A DNA stretch of 17,848 bases, from positions 1 through 17,848 of the forward strand of contig CAZUMR010000074.1 of NCBI GenBank assembly GCA_964622075.1. Reading direction: 5' to 3'. Under the pieces are notes generated by a model, which was not told the origin of the DNA, did not search any database, and was given only the letters and a program-made list of their open reading frames with translations. This document shows, piece after piece, positions 1 to 7,319 of this stretch (within the stretch, counting starts at the first letter, position 1; every line of letters begins with the position of its first letter). Source of the DNA: WAPX01 sp964622075. GTDB lineage: Archaea; Halobacteriota; Archaeoglobi; Archaeoglobales; Archaeoglobaceae. The position numbers and the translations under genes were made by a program.

Positions 1-58
1 TACAAAATTCAATTAACAACAAAAACAGCAACAAGAAAAGCAGGCAGGAAACAGAAAG
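1..58 (-). terminator. T-rich terminator-like tract after tRNA-His
   Basis: Read on the minus strand, the sequence just after the tRNA-His 3' end is strongly T-rich, with repeated TTTT runs and TTGTTGCTG-type words up to the window edge. Archaeal transcription commonly ends in oligo-T tracts without a hairpin, so this is a plausible terminator for the tRNA transcript. No CCA is encoded: the base after the discriminator C is followed by CT. Confidence 0.5.
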
Positions 59-131
59 GGCCCGGACCGGGATTCGAACCCGGCTCCTGGGATCCACAGT
101 CCCAGAGGATAACCTCTACCCCATCCGGGCC
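59..131 (-). tRNA. tRNA-His (GTG anticodon), G-1 encoded
   Basis: The minus strand folds into a complete cloverleaf. The 7-bp acceptor stem pairs GCCCGGA (130-124) with TCCGGGC (66-60). The anticodon arm is TGGGA/TCCCA around loop CTGTGGA, so the anticodon is GTG (97-95), and the T arm is CCGGG-TTCGAAT-CCCGG. An extra G at 131 faces the discriminator C at 59. This is the G-1:C73 pair that histidyl-tRNA synthetase requires, here written in the DNA. The gene supplies histidine decoding. It lies downstream of cofD on the same strand with its own promoter-like sequence. There is no intron and no encoded CCA. Confidence 0.97.
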
Positions 132-149
132 ATCTCTTATGCACTTTAT

Positions 150-175
150 GCCAGAGCTTTTAAAAGTTTTTGCTG
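150..175 (-). promoter_or_regulatory. Promoter-like TATA box for tRNA-His
   Basis: On the minus strand an ACTTTTAAAAGC element is centred near position 162, about 25-30 bases upstream of the first base of tRNA-His. That is the archaeal TATA-to-start distance. The region just upstream (168-240) holds imperfect tandem copies of TTTTGCTGC and TTGATRACAAC. Confidence 0.55.
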
Positions 176-241
176 CAAAGGTTTTGCTGCCAACATTGAT
201 GACAACGTTGATAACAACCGAACATCGATGAATGATAGCAC

Positions 242-1156
242 TCACCGCACAAGTTGCTCAACAATCCCAGCAATTCTCCTTGCAAGCCTGATTTCGTCCT
301 CCCTGTTCCTCATGATGATGTCTTCCTCAACGTGCCTGAAGGAGCACCTGTCACCTCTGTGAACCACAATCAGATCAAGAAAATCGGAATAACACTCGAA
401 AACCCCATCAGCAGAGACGTCGTATCCCTTTGCACTCATAAGCTTTGCAGCCGGACCGCTCACGGGTTTCCTGCCAACTATTGGAGAGACTGCCACAACG
501 GGCTTCTCTTTCAGCAAACTCCTCATACCCTTAACGGAAATTACCGGCATTATGCTCGTTACAGGATTGCTCGGGCCTATCACCACGGCATCACTTCTTT
601 CAACAGCATCCTCAACATCACGGGTTATTCTCGCCCTCTCTATCCCCCTGAACTCCACGTCAAGAACATCAGGCTCTCCTCTCCTTTCAACCCAGAACTC
701 CTGAAAGTGCATCCACCCTTCAGGTGTTTTTATGTACGTCGAGATGTCCTCCTCGCAAACCGGTAATACCTCAGCCTTAACACCCATCACAACCGCCAGT
801 CTTCTGGTGGATTCAGTAAGAGACATCCCTTTTCTCAGCATTTCACTCCTCGCTATGTGTGTGGCCCTATCCATATCGCCAATCATCAGTTTTTCATCAA
901 ATCCAAGCTCCCTCAGCCTTTCGTGTGTTGTGTAGGTGTCACCCCTTATCCCCCACCACCTGCTGTCGTCTATAATGTCAGCTATCGCATAGATAACCGA
1001 ATCTATGTCCGGGCAAAGCTTGTTTCCCGAAATCCAGATGTCCTCAGCTACATTGACAATGACGCTGAAATCATCTGTCAGTTTTGAGTAACCTCTGAGC
1101 AGTTTCGGAGTGCCAGTCCCTCCAGAGAGAAAACAGAGTCTAAGGGGTTCGCTCAT
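242..1156 (-). CDS. cofD: 2-phospho-L-lactate transferase CofD (F420 biosynthesis)
   Basis: CofD transfers a phospholactyl (or phosphoenolpyruvyl) group from its GDP-linked donor to the deazaflavin Fo, forming F420-0 in the cytoplasm. The 304-residue protein has the usual family length. It opens with LSGGTGTPKLL (residues 10-20), has the acidic CPDIDS segment (48-53), GDTYTTHERL (72-81), FQEFWVERRG (151-160), a GPSNPVTS nucleotide-site motif (194-201) and SPIVGRKPVSGPAAKLM (224-240). I chose the ATG at 1156, where homology begins and which lies 4 bases after the preceding gene's stop. A TTG at 1171 would add five residues inside that gene. It is the last gene of the operon starting at 4301. 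F420 synthesis fits the methanofuran-dependent C1 chemistry implied by fwdA and fwdC in the same window. Confidence 0.93.
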   Translation of the reverse strand: MSEPLRLCFLSGGTGTPKLLRGYSKLTDDFSVIVNVAEDIWISGNKLCPDIDSVIYAIADIIDDSRWWGIRGDTYTTHERLRELGFDEKLMIGDMDRATHIARSEMLRKGMSLTESTRRLAVVMGVKAEVLPVCEEDISTYIKTPEGWMHFQEFWVERRGEPDVLDVEFRGIERARITRDVEDAVERSDAVVIGPSNPVTSIMPVISVKGMRSLLKEKPVVAVSPIVGRKPVSGPAAKLMSAKGYDVSADGVFECYSDFLDLIVVHRGDRCSFRHVEEDIIMRNREDEIRLARRIAGIVEQLVR

Positions 1157-1160
1157 GATC

Positions 1161-2141
1161 TCACAGCCCAAGCAAAGTTTTTGAAATTATGTACTCGTCA
1201 CTCACTCTCCTTGTACCAACTATAACCTTACCGGCCACTCCCGATGATTCCGGATGAACTTCAAGAACTCCGTATGCTTCTATTCTTTCTCCCCTGAAGG
1301 CCTGCCCGGCATACGTGTGAGTGAATGAGAGAACTTCCCCCACCTCACATTCTCCCACATCCTCTGAAGTGGAGATGTACTTGATTTTCACATCTTTCAG
1401 AGGATACCTTGCAGGGTAGTCGAAAATTGCAGAATCGTCAGTAACAGTCCCCTCCACCACAACTTTCCCGACTTTTTTACCCCTGAACTCAGGATACTTG
1501 TGTAATTCCCTGTAATCCCTCACGTAAAGCAGATCAAAATAGATATCGCAGACATCAACCATAGCTCTGTTATATTTCCTTTCCTCATGCAAAACGAAGG
1601 TATCGAAATCAAATGGAGGATTTCTCTTCCTGTATATTTTCTTCCACTCATCATCCTCAAGCTTTCTGAGTTTTCCTTTCTCAATTCCTTCTTTGAGCTC
1701 CCTCCTTGCGATTTCAAACCACTTCCCGTAAACAACAAAGTCAACGTCTGAGGTGGGGGCGTTTAATCCAATAAGCCGGGATCCCGTAACACCCTTGACA
1801 GGAGCTGAGAAGAATTCGTAAACTTTGCGAACTGTTTCATCTTTCTTAATGAGGGCGGGAGTCACAGCCTCAGGCTTAAAGACTTTTACCTTAACCGGGA
1901 GCAGAAAAATTCCGTCCTTCTCGTACTCTCTGAAAAAGTTCAGAGCTTCTTCGTGATCGAGCTTAACGTAACCCTTCCTTCTCTTACTTCTTTCCGGCTT
2001 CTTTCCAGTAACCTCCCTGAAAATTGTCTCAGGGACGTACCTCAGCAAACACTTTACAGCCCTGTCGTTAAAGTAGGATACAACCGAGAAGTAGCAATTC
2101 CTGAATTCCACAACATCCCTGAGTCTTATTGGCTCGCTCAT
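1161..2141 (-). CDS. Predicted nucleotidyltransferase (minimal NTase fold)
   Basis: This 326-residue protein has a polymerase-beta-like nucleotidyltransferase signature. A GS pair (residues 120-121, GSRLIGLNAPTSDVDFVVYG) is followed by SDVDF with metal-binding acidic residues D132 and D134. A third carboxylate could come from the VDVCDIYFD stretch (195-203). Residues 1-115 carry a basic KKPERSKRRKGY patch that may bind nucleic acid, and the C-terminal third looks like a beta-rich domain. Similar proteins occur in archaea with no settled function, and its substrate cannot be told from sequence. The ATG at 2141 is used. It sits 6 bases after the zinc-finger gene's stop, with GAAGGT as a weak ribosome binding site, and a TTG at 2144 is possible. 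Its place between KEOPS pcc1, a zinc-finger gene and cofD suggests co-transcription, not necessarily shared function. Confidence 0.75.
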   Translation of the reverse strand: MSEPIRLRDVVEFRNCYFSVVSYFNDRAVKCLLRYVPETIFREVTGKKPERSKRRKGYVKLDHEEALNFFREYEKDGIFLLPVKVKVFKPEAVTPALIKKDETVRKVYEFFSAPVKGVTGSRLIGLNAPTSDVDFVVYGKWFEIARRELKEGIEKGKLRKLEDDEWKKIYRKRNPPFDFDTFVLHEERKYNRAMVDVCDIYFDLLYVRDYRELHKYPEFRGKKVGKVVVEGTVTDDSAIFDYPARYPLKDVKIKYISTSEDVGECEVGEVLSFTHTYAGQAFRGERIEAYGVLEVHPESSGVAGKVIVGTRRVSDEYIISKTLLGL

Positions 2142-2147
2142 CAACCT

Positions 2148-2771
2148 TCAGCGCTTTCTTCTCCTTCTCTTTTTGCCCACCCTACTCATCCTGCCAGATG
2201 TGCTTGGTTCGTAAATTGCATATATTCTCCTTATTTCCTTGGCTTCAGCAGTCTGACCCTCTTTTTTCAGCAATCTACCGTTTATCAGCTTAATTCTCGT
2301 TATCCTGAATCTCCTCCTGTTTATTTCAAGCACCTCTCCAACCTCAAATTCCGTATCCCCGGAAACGAGGGTTCTGTATGGCGTGGTTATCGCTCCCTTA
2401 TGGAGGCTCATCTTGACGACTACCTCTCCGACATCCCTGAGCCAGACGGTAGAAACTTCTCTGGCAGGAGCAGATTCTCCCCTTGCACCGTTTTTAAATT
2501 CAAGAGATGTTATTTCACCAACCTTAAAACCGTCCTCAACTTCCACAACAACCTCGTCTCCAACCTCAAGCACATCCTCCGGCTTTACCCTCATCTTACC
2601 TTTCTCGGACTGAGAGCCGGAACTTATTATCGCCCTGAGCTCGATTTCCTTTTCAGGCCTAAGCTCAACGACACTTCCGCAAACCTTACACCTGTACAGG
2701 TTTTTATCAGCACGTATCAGCTCGTGTTCCGTTTCTTCACCACAAACATCGCAGTATATCTCCATGATCAT
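2148..2771 (-). CDS. HVO_0476-family zinc-finger protein
   Basis: The 207-residue product starts with a zinc ribbon: CDVC (Cys7, Cys10) and CKVC (Cys28, Cys31). A beta-rich region follows, with repeated short segments such as VGDEVVVEVEDGFKVGEI and EVGEVLEINRRRFRITRI that suggest two small barrel-like units. The tail is strongly basic (GKKRRRRKR), consistent with RNA binding. This matches the conserved archaeal HVO_0476-type family, whose exact role is unknown. The start is ATG 2771 or ATG 2765. A clear GGAAGGAG site lies just upstream (2775-2782), with spacers of 3 and 9 bases respectively, so 2765 is also very credible. An in-frame extension to 2840 would run into pcc1 and has no ribosome site. 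It is the third gene in the operon. Confidence 0.75.
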   Translation of the reverse strand: MIMEIYCDVCGEETEHELIRADKNLYRCKVCGSVVELRPEKEIELRAIISSGSQSEKGKMRVKPEDVLEVGDEVVVEVEDGFKVGEITSLEFKNGARGESAPAREVSTVWLRDVGEVVVKMSLHKGAITTPYRTLVSGDTEFEVGEVLEINRRRFRITRIKLINGRLLKKEGQTAEAKEIRRIYAIYEPSTSGRMSRVGKKRRRRKR

Positions 2772-2798
2772 CAACTCCTTCCAAACTTTAACAAACTT

Positions 2799-2826
2799 CA
2801 GATTTCCAGATTCAGATTTCCAGAGC
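2799..2826. repeat. 14-bp tandem duplication across the pcc1 stop
   Basis: CAGATTTCCAGATT (2799-2812) is followed by CAGATTTCCAGAGC (2813-2826), 12 bases identical at the start of each unit. On the minus strand each unit carries CTGGAAATCTGA, so the pcc1 stop codon and the two codons before it exist twice. The first copy ends the gene and the second is the spacer before the zinc-finger gene. Confidence 0.85.
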
Positions 2827-3033
2827 CTCAAGAGCATCAAGTGCAGCCTTTACTGTTCTGAAGTAGTCCTCACAGGCAGAGATAAGACTCTCAATTCTCT
2901 CCGTTTTTATTCTGACAGTTAAACGCCCTTCAGCAAACTCACTGCTACACCATCCGGGATCGTCAACCCTGAGAGCTCTGGCAATTATATCCCCATACCT
3001 GCATTCTAAGAAGAGCTCAGCATCGCACAGCAA
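2812..3033 (-). CDS. pcc1: KEOPS complex subunit Pcc1
   Basis: This 73-residue protein resembles archaeal Pcc1, the small dimerising subunit of KEOPS. That complex makes the t6A modification at A37 of ANN-decoding tRNAs together with Kae1, Bud32 and Cgi121. The N-terminal half has beta strands and the DDPGWCSSEFAEGRLTVRIKT core (residues 24-44). A helix ESLISACEDYFRTVKAALDAL (48-68) then completes the fold. No ATG is available in frame. The TTG at 3033 is preceded by AGAGGTGG with a 7-base spacer, which strongly supports it as the start. The gene overlaps the end of the DHH gene by 28 bases, a pairing common in archaea. The stop codon lies inside a 14-bp tandem duplication. Confidence 0.82.
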   Translation of the reverse strand: MLCDAELFLECRYGDIIARALRVDDPGWCSSEFAEGRLTVRIKTERIESLISACEDYFRTVKAALDALEALEI

Positions 3034-4301
3034 ATACTGTCCACCTCTTTAACGAACTCCTCTACCTTATCAGGGGGAATCATCGCTCCAGCAGCAACTC
3101 TGTGCCCTCCACCTCTGCCTCCAACTTTCTCCGCAGCCAGCCTCATAACCTCCCCGAGGTCAACCTTTATTCTTGGATTGGCTCTTGAAGACACTTTGGC
3201 AGATTCGTTCTTGATGTTGATGGCTATAAAAGGTTTGTCCGAGTAAACGTATCTTGAAAGTATCGTTGCCACAGGGCCAGTTGAAGGTGCGTTCTCCATG
3301 ACTATGTACCTGATGCATTCCCCCTCCTTCACTTCCTCCCTCCTTCTGACAACTTCCTCAAGCAACTCAACCTGAAACTTCTTCCAGATTCTGTAACCTT
3401 TCTCAAGGTAATTATCGTCCTTCATGCATATTGCAAAACCGATACTGCAGGCTGCAGCTCTGCCACACGCATTAACAACATCTGTATAAGTTACAGCATT
3501 TTCTATCAATTCGTTTTTCAAGGTTAACTTCCTGCCAACAAACTCCTCCACAACTCCTTCATAAGCTCCCTGCTTCAAAAGCTTCAGGACTATGGCGTTA
3601 GCGAGCTTTCTCAGTTCCTCCTCACCAAGCTCATCTATATCCTCATCCCCGCTAAATCCAAGTTTTGACAGGAAATCCTCAAGCTCCTCTTCCTTTCCGT
3701 AAAAGTCAAGGTAGGGCTCTGTTGATAATGTTAATACCTCTCTGAGCTTTCCAGAATGCAGGTTCAGCCCCCTCTTCACCTCAATGTACCCGCTTTCAAC
3801 TCCCCTCTTCACGATCTCGGCATTACCTCCGACCATCTTCTGCTTATCTCCAAGCATCCCGACAACAGCCACGGCCGTTAGGTCGTCGTTGTTTCCAAGG
3901 CAGTCAGCCACGACAAAAGCAGCACCGCTCGCACAGAGCTCGTAAGTTCCGTCAAGTCCGGCCAGATGAGGGTTTACATGAATCACGTTATCCTTCTCAA
4001 TTCTGCCAACTGGAGAGTGGTGATCCACAATCACGACATCCTTCTCTATCCGGGAAACAATGTCAGGATAACCGCTCCCCATGTCCGAGAGGACTATAAG
4101 ATCAGCGTCAGTTTCGGGTACAGAATTGAGACCTTTAAGAAATGTCACGTGAAACTGCTTATCCAGCCTGTTAACCGCACATGCAATAATTGCTCCGCTG
4201 CTTATCCCATCAGCGTCGTAATGAGTGAATATGTGAATGCTATCAGCCTTTCTTATCCTCTCAGCCGCTTTTGCTGCTTCAACCCTGAGGATGTCGAGCA
4301 T
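3006..4301 (-). CDS. RecJ-like DHH/DHHA1 phosphoesterase
   Basis: This 431-residue protein carries the ordered DHH superfamily motifs: HYDADG (residues 27-32), LSDMGSG (71-77), VDHH (92-95), a GD pair (151-152) and the DHHA1 motif GGRGGGH (394-400). All metal ligands appear intact, so it should be an active Mn-dependent phosphodiesterase or exonuclease. Archaeal homologues include the GINS-associated RecJ-like nucleases (GAN) and their paralogues. I cannot separate these without a tree, and oligonucleotide turnover is an alternative to a replisome role. It is the first gene of a five-gene operon (DHH, pcc1, zinc finger, nucleotidyltransferase, cofD) and overlaps pcc1. The ATG at 4301 lies about 30 bases below a TATA-like box. 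Confidence 0.85.
   Translation of the reverse strand: MLDILRVEAAKAAERIRKADSIHIFTHYDADGISSGAIIACAVNRLDKQFHVTFLKGLNSVPETDADLIVLSDMGSGYPDIVSRIEKDVVIVDHHSPVGRIEKDNVIHVNPHLAGLDGTYELCASGAAFVVADCLGNNDDLTAVAVVGMLGDKQKMVGGNAEIVKRGVESGYIEVKRGLNLHSGKLREVLTLSTEPYLDFYGKEEELEDFLSKLGFSGDEDIDELGEEELRKLANAIVLKLLKQGAYEGVVEEFVGRKLTLKNELIENAVTYTDVVNACGRAAACSIGFAICMKDDNYLEKGYRIWKKFQVELLEEVVRRREEVKEGECIRYIVMENAPSTGPVATILSRYVYSDKPFIAINIKNESAKVSSRANPRIKVDLGEVMRLAAEKVGGRGGGHRVAAGAMIPPDKVEEFVKEVDSICCAMLSSS
3041..3048 (-). promoter_or_regulatory. Ribosome binding site that fixes the TTG start of pcc1
   Basis: AGAGGTGG, close to the GGAGGTG archaeal consensus, lies 7 bases upstream of TTG 3033. It lies inside the last codons of the DHH gene. 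No ATG or GTG in the pcc1 frame has such a site. Confidence 0.7.
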
Positions 4302-4321
4302 GCCAGATCGTTGACCTGTCT

Positions 4322-4348
4322 ATTCTTAAGTTTAAAGGTTTAAAGGTA
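4322..4348 (-). promoter_or_regulatory. Promoter of the DHH-pcc1-cofD operon (duplicated TATA-like box)
   Basis: On the minus strand two adjacent copies of CCTTTAAA (4346-4339 and 4338-4331) give TATA-like boxes 30-45 bases before ATG 4301. The duplication is exact (8 bp twice). The proximal copy would place the transcript start about 10 bases before the ATG. Confidence 0.5.
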
Positions 4349-4411
4349 TGATGGTCAGTATAGGTCAGTAGTATGACGGTCAGTCAAAAGGCTGATCAGT
4401 TAAAAGTCAGT
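4346..4411. repeat. Cluster of GTCAGT repeats between divergent operons
   Basis: The motif GTCAGT occurs at 4354-4359, 4364-4369, 4379-4384 and 4406-4411, with a one-base variant ATCAGT at 4395-4400. A longer unit, GTATGATGGTCAGTA (4346-4360), recurs as GTATGACGGTCAGTC (4371-4385), 13 of 15 bases identical at a period of 25. Just downstream, GTCAACTGAC (4434-4443) holds two half-sites in inverted orientation. The cluster sits between the start of the DHH operon and rfcL, so it could be a shared operator, or it may be slippage-derived sequence. Confidence 0.6.
4396..4410 (+). promoter_or_regulatory. TATA-like box upstream of rfcL
   Basis: GTTAAAAG (4399-4406) lies about 40 bases upstream of ATG 4446 and would place the transcript start near 4428-4432. 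It falls among the GTCAGT repeats. The support is positional only. Confidence 0.35.
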
Positions 4412-4445
4412 GTTTAGAGAAGTTATCAGAACAGTCAACTGACAA

Positions 4446-6083
4446 ATGCAAAATTCTAAAAAGTTTGAGGTAAATGCAGAAGTGCAGATGGCGTCTGAAA
4501 CAAAACCTAAAACAAAACCCGAAACAAAACCTGAGTCTGAGGCAAAGGAGCTCTGGGTGGAAAAGTACAGGCCGAAAAGGCTGGAGGAAGTTATAGCTCC
4601 AAAAGACGTTATCCAGAAAGTCAGGCTCTGGGCGAAGAAGTGGGAGGAAGGTATCCCTCAGAAACCACTGCTTCTGGCAGGTCCACCGGGAGTTGGAAAG
4701 ACATCTCTCGCTCACGCAATAGCCGGGAGTTTCGGATGGGAAGTGGTGGAACTGAATGCAAGTGATCAGAGGAACTGGCAGGTGATTTACAGAATTGTAG
4801 GTGAGAGTGCTTTCAACGAGACGATAAGCGACGAGGGAGAGTTTTACTCCTCAAAAGAAGGAAAGCTCAAGCTGATAATTCTTGACGAGGTTGACAACAT
4901 ACACAAAAAAGAGGATCTTGGAGGAGAGGGAGCGTTAATAAGAATACTCAGGAAAAAACCAAAACAGCCAATAATTCTGACGGCAAACGACCCTTACAAC
5001 CTTTCGGCAGAGCTGAGAAGTCTGTGCGAGATGATACAGTTTAAAAGGCTGGACAGGAGAAGAGTTGTGGCCGTTCTTGAGAGGATATGTACAAGGGAGG
5101 GAATAAAGGCAGACAGGAGGGCTCTTGAGGAGATTGCAATAAATGCTGGAGGAGATCTCAGAGCAGCAATAAACGATTTGCAGGCCATTGCAGAAGGCAA
5201 AAAGGAAATAAGACTGGAGGATGTTGTTACAGCGAAGAGGACTCAGGAAACAGACGTTTTTAAAGTAATGCAGAAGATATTCAAGACGAAAATTCCAGCT
5301 TACTCTGACGTAATGCTCCTCGACGAGTCGCCAGAGGACTTCATAATGTGGATAGACGAGAATGTCCCCCTTGAGTACGAAGGAGAGGAGCTTGCCGAGG
5401 CATATGAATGGCTGTCAAGAGCTGACGTTTTTCTGGGAAGGGTCAGGAGAAGGCAGTACTACAGGCTCTGGAAGTATGCAAGCTACCTCATGAGCTGTGG
5501 AGTGCAGCAATCAAAGAAAGAACCCAGAAGAGGTTTCACAAGGTACAGAAGGCCATCGATATGGCAGCTGCTGTTCCAGAGCAAGAGCAGAAGGGAGAAA
5601 CTGAGAAATGTGCTGTCGAAGATTGGTAAATACAGCCACATGTCAAGAAGAAAGGCAGTAGAAATGCTGCCCATAATAAAGCTGCTGCTAAATCAAAGCG
5701 TGGAAATAGCAGCAAGTGTAGCTGCATTTTACGATTTCTCACAGGACGATCTGGAGTTTTTGCTTGGAGATGAGAAGAAAGCCAAGGAGATAATTGAATA
5801 CATCAGGCAGCACAACCTCCACAGAATCGAGGACGAGGAGATGTTCTGGAAAGAGCTGGAAAGAAGGATGGAAGAGGAAGTAACGGAAGGCAAAGAGAGT
5901 GCTGAGGAAGAAAAGGGAGAGGAGAAAAAGGCAAAACGAAGGGTAAAAGAAAAAGAAGAGAAAGCAGAAGAAGAGGAGGAGAAGGAAAAAGAAGGTAGCA
6001 GGAAGAAAAGAAAGAAAAAGAGGAGCGAAAAGGAGGAAACTAAAAGCAAGGGGAAAAATGCTACTCTCGACTCGTTCTTTTAA
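4446..6083 (+). CDS. rfcL: Replication factor C large subunit
   Basis: RFC-L is the large ATPase subunit of the archaeal clamp loader, which opens and loads PCNA with RFC-S subunits. In this 545-residue protein the conserved region begins at ELWVEKYRPK (35-44). It continues with Walker A GPPGVGKT (79-86), Walker B LIILDEVD (143-150), sensor 1 LTAND (178-182) and sensor 2 GGDLRAAINDLQ (235-246). SLC (192-194) stands where small subunits have SRC, so the arginine finger is absent, as in large subunits. Residues 475-538 are a Glu/Lys/Arg-rich tail ending in NATLDSFF, a PIP-box-like PCNA-binding motif with Asn in place of the usual Gln. The first 34 residues (K-P-E-T rich) are poorly conserved-looking. 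ATG 4446 has no ribosome site, whereas GAGGT at 4467-4471 could serve GTG 4482 or ATG 4488. Confidence 0.95.
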   Translation: MQNSKKFEVNAEVQMASETKPKTKPETKPESEAKELWVEKYRPKRLEEVIAPKDVIQKVRLWAKKWEEGIPQKPLLLAGPPGVGKTSLAHAIAGSFGWEVVELNASDQRNWQVIYRIVGESAFNETISDEGEFYSSKEGKLKLIILDEVDNIHKKEDLGGEGALIRILRKKPKQPIILTANDPYNLSAELRSLCEMIQFKRLDRRRVVAVLERICTREGIKADRRALEEIAINAGGDLRAAINDLQAIAEGKKEIRLEDVVTAKRTQETDVFKVMQKIFKTKIPAYSDVMLLDESPEDFIMWIDENVPLEYEGEELAEAYEWLSRADVFLGRVRRRQYYRLWKYASYLMSCGVQQSKKEPRRGFTRYRRPSIWQLLFQSKSRREKLRNVLSKIGKYSHMSRRKAVEMLPIIKLLLNQSVEIAASVAAFYDFSQDDLEFLLGDEKKAKEIIEYIRQHNLHRIEDEEMFWKELERRMEEEVTEGKESAEEEKGEEKKAKRRVKEKEEKAEEEEEKEKEGSRKKRKKKRSEKEETKSKGKNATLDSFF

Positions 6084-6121
6084 TTTTAGAGAAAGCAGAA
6101 GGCAAAGCAGACAAAGGAAGT

Positions 6122-6141
6122 TGATGACAAATGATGACAAA
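6122..6141. repeat. 10-bp perfect tandem duplication
   Basis: TGATGACAAA occurs twice head to tail in the 65-base gap between the convergent rfcL and phosphomevalonate dehydratase genes, followed by a partial third copy (ATGATA). The only other content of the gap is a short TTTTAATTTTA stretch after the rfcL stop, which may help termination. Confidence 0.8.
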
Positions 6142-6148
6142 ATGATAA

Positions 6149-7318
6149 CTAAGAAATACCGTTCACCGCAACTTTCAGGCATTCCTCAAGGCTGCCAAAG
6201 CATGCTTTAACCCTCCTGAGTTTTGGAAGGTAAACAAGAGCCTTTCCCGAATCGACCATCACACACTCAAACTGTTCGGTGGCTGGAGACACAACCATGC
6301 ATGTGTCACAGAATACCTTCCCTCCTGCCCTCTCTATTCTTTCAACAGCTCTCCTGATAGTTTCGTTTTTCAGAAGCCTCCTGCACGTAAAAACCCAGAC
6401 AGGAATTCTGAACCTCTCCTTTTCCGCAAATCTCGAAATTCTCAGAATATCTCCAGCATAGGAGTGAGGACAGCCGATAGCAATCAAATCAGGAGTTTCT
6501 ACAGGCGAATATTCCTCTCTCAGCTCCCTCACTTCCTCTGCAGTAACGTTCTCCACTTCCTCCGGTTTTTCGTAGTCCTTCCACTCCGGAGTCTGTGCCT
6601 CCACGTGAAACATCGCCTTCCCACCACTTGCAGCCATGGATGCGCCCAGAGCTTTGAGTTCGCACTCCCTCAGCTCCCTTGTAATCAGATAGGGCACGGT
6701 GCAATCAATTTTCCCCACAATAACTCCAGCAATGGCCGCATCTCCCTCCCTCTCAAGCTCAACCTTCACAGCCATGTCCGGGGCTCTGTTCTCATCAAGA
6801 TGCATGCCGTATTCGGGAGTTAATCCAGTAACAGCAGAAGCTATTGCAGTTATTCCACTCTCTCTATTCGTCCTCGCCCCGATTACAGAGTTGGCGTAAA
6901 TCACAGCATTGCTCTCCGCCCACGCAATGTGATCTCCGCACTTCAGCCTTTCAAAGTAGTAAGGAGTACAGCTCATTTCAAGCTTGGCACCCATTCTCTC
7001 AAGAGCTTTCAGAATCCTCATCTGCTTCTCGTAGAATTCCGGGGATATCCCCATTTCCCTCCATCTCCTGATATCCATTCCGGCAGGATTTACTGTAGCC
7101 CTAACTTTGAATTTTACACCGTAACTAAGCTCCTCTATCCACTCCAGTCCTGAATCGCCAATATTCTGGTATGATATTCCCGAAATGTGAACAGAGTTTA
7201 CCTCAAGCAACCTACTGGCCTCAAACACTCTGGCCATCGTCTCTATTATATCCATGCACACTCTGTATCCCTCATTTTTCTCCTCCGCATCCATTCCCAC
7301 ACCTTTCTCCGCACTCAT
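6149..7318 (-). CDS. Phosphomevalonate dehydratase large subunit (aconitase X family)
   Basis: This 389-residue protein matches the aconitase X (DUF521) large subunit. In archaea this dehydrates (R)-5-phosphomevalonate to trans-anhydromevalonate 5-phosphate in the modified mevalonate pathway, using an iron-sulfur cluster. Visible family segments are SGISYQNIGDSG (46-57), TVNPAGMD (75-82), SCTPYY (116-121), ANSVIGARTNRESG (142-155), HVEAQTPEW (238-246) and IGCPHSY (281-287). Likely cluster ligands are among Cys117, Cys283, Cys337 and Cys340. The small subunit (DUF126), needed for activity, is not in this window. The partner decarboxylase lies directly upstream, which supports the mevalonate assignment over hydroxyproline dehydratase relatives. 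ATG 7318 has no ribosome site. ATG 7294, preceded by AAGGTG, is an alternative. Confidence 0.85.
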   Translation of the reverse strand: MSAEKGVGMDAEEKNEGYRVCMDIIETMARVFEASRLLEVNSVHISGISYQNIGDSGLEWIEELSYGVKFKVRATVNPAGMDIRRWREMGISPEFYEKQMRILKALERMGAKLEMSCTPYYFERLKCGDHIAWAESNAVIYANSVIGARTNRESGITAIASAVTGLTPEYGMHLDENRAPDMAVKVELEREGDAAIAGVIVGKIDCTVPYLITRELRECELKALGASMAASGGKAMFHVEAQTPEWKDYEKPEEVENVTAEEVRELREEYSPVETPDLIAIGCPHSYAGDILRISRFAEKERFRIPVWVFTCRRLLKNETIRRAVERIERAGGKVFCDTCMVVSPATEQFECVMVDSGKALVYLPKLRRVKACFGSLEECLKVAVNGIS

Positions 7319-7319
7319 A

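Noticed and set aside
254..766. A 170-codon plus-strand open frame opposite cofD
   Set aside because: CofD motifs on the other strand are unmistakable, and the antisense product has no coherent features.
1953..2861. A 302-codon open frame on the plus strand opposite the zinc-finger and nucleotidyltransferase genes
   Set aside because: It lies antisense to two genes with clear motifs, has no ribosome site, and its translation is a mirror of their codon bias with no recognisable domain.
5729..6182. Phe/Leu/Ser-rich minus-strand frames opposite the rfcL tail that resemble membrane segments
   Set aside because: They are the complement of Glu/Lys codons (GAR/AAR read as YTC/TTT) and not real transmembrane proteins.
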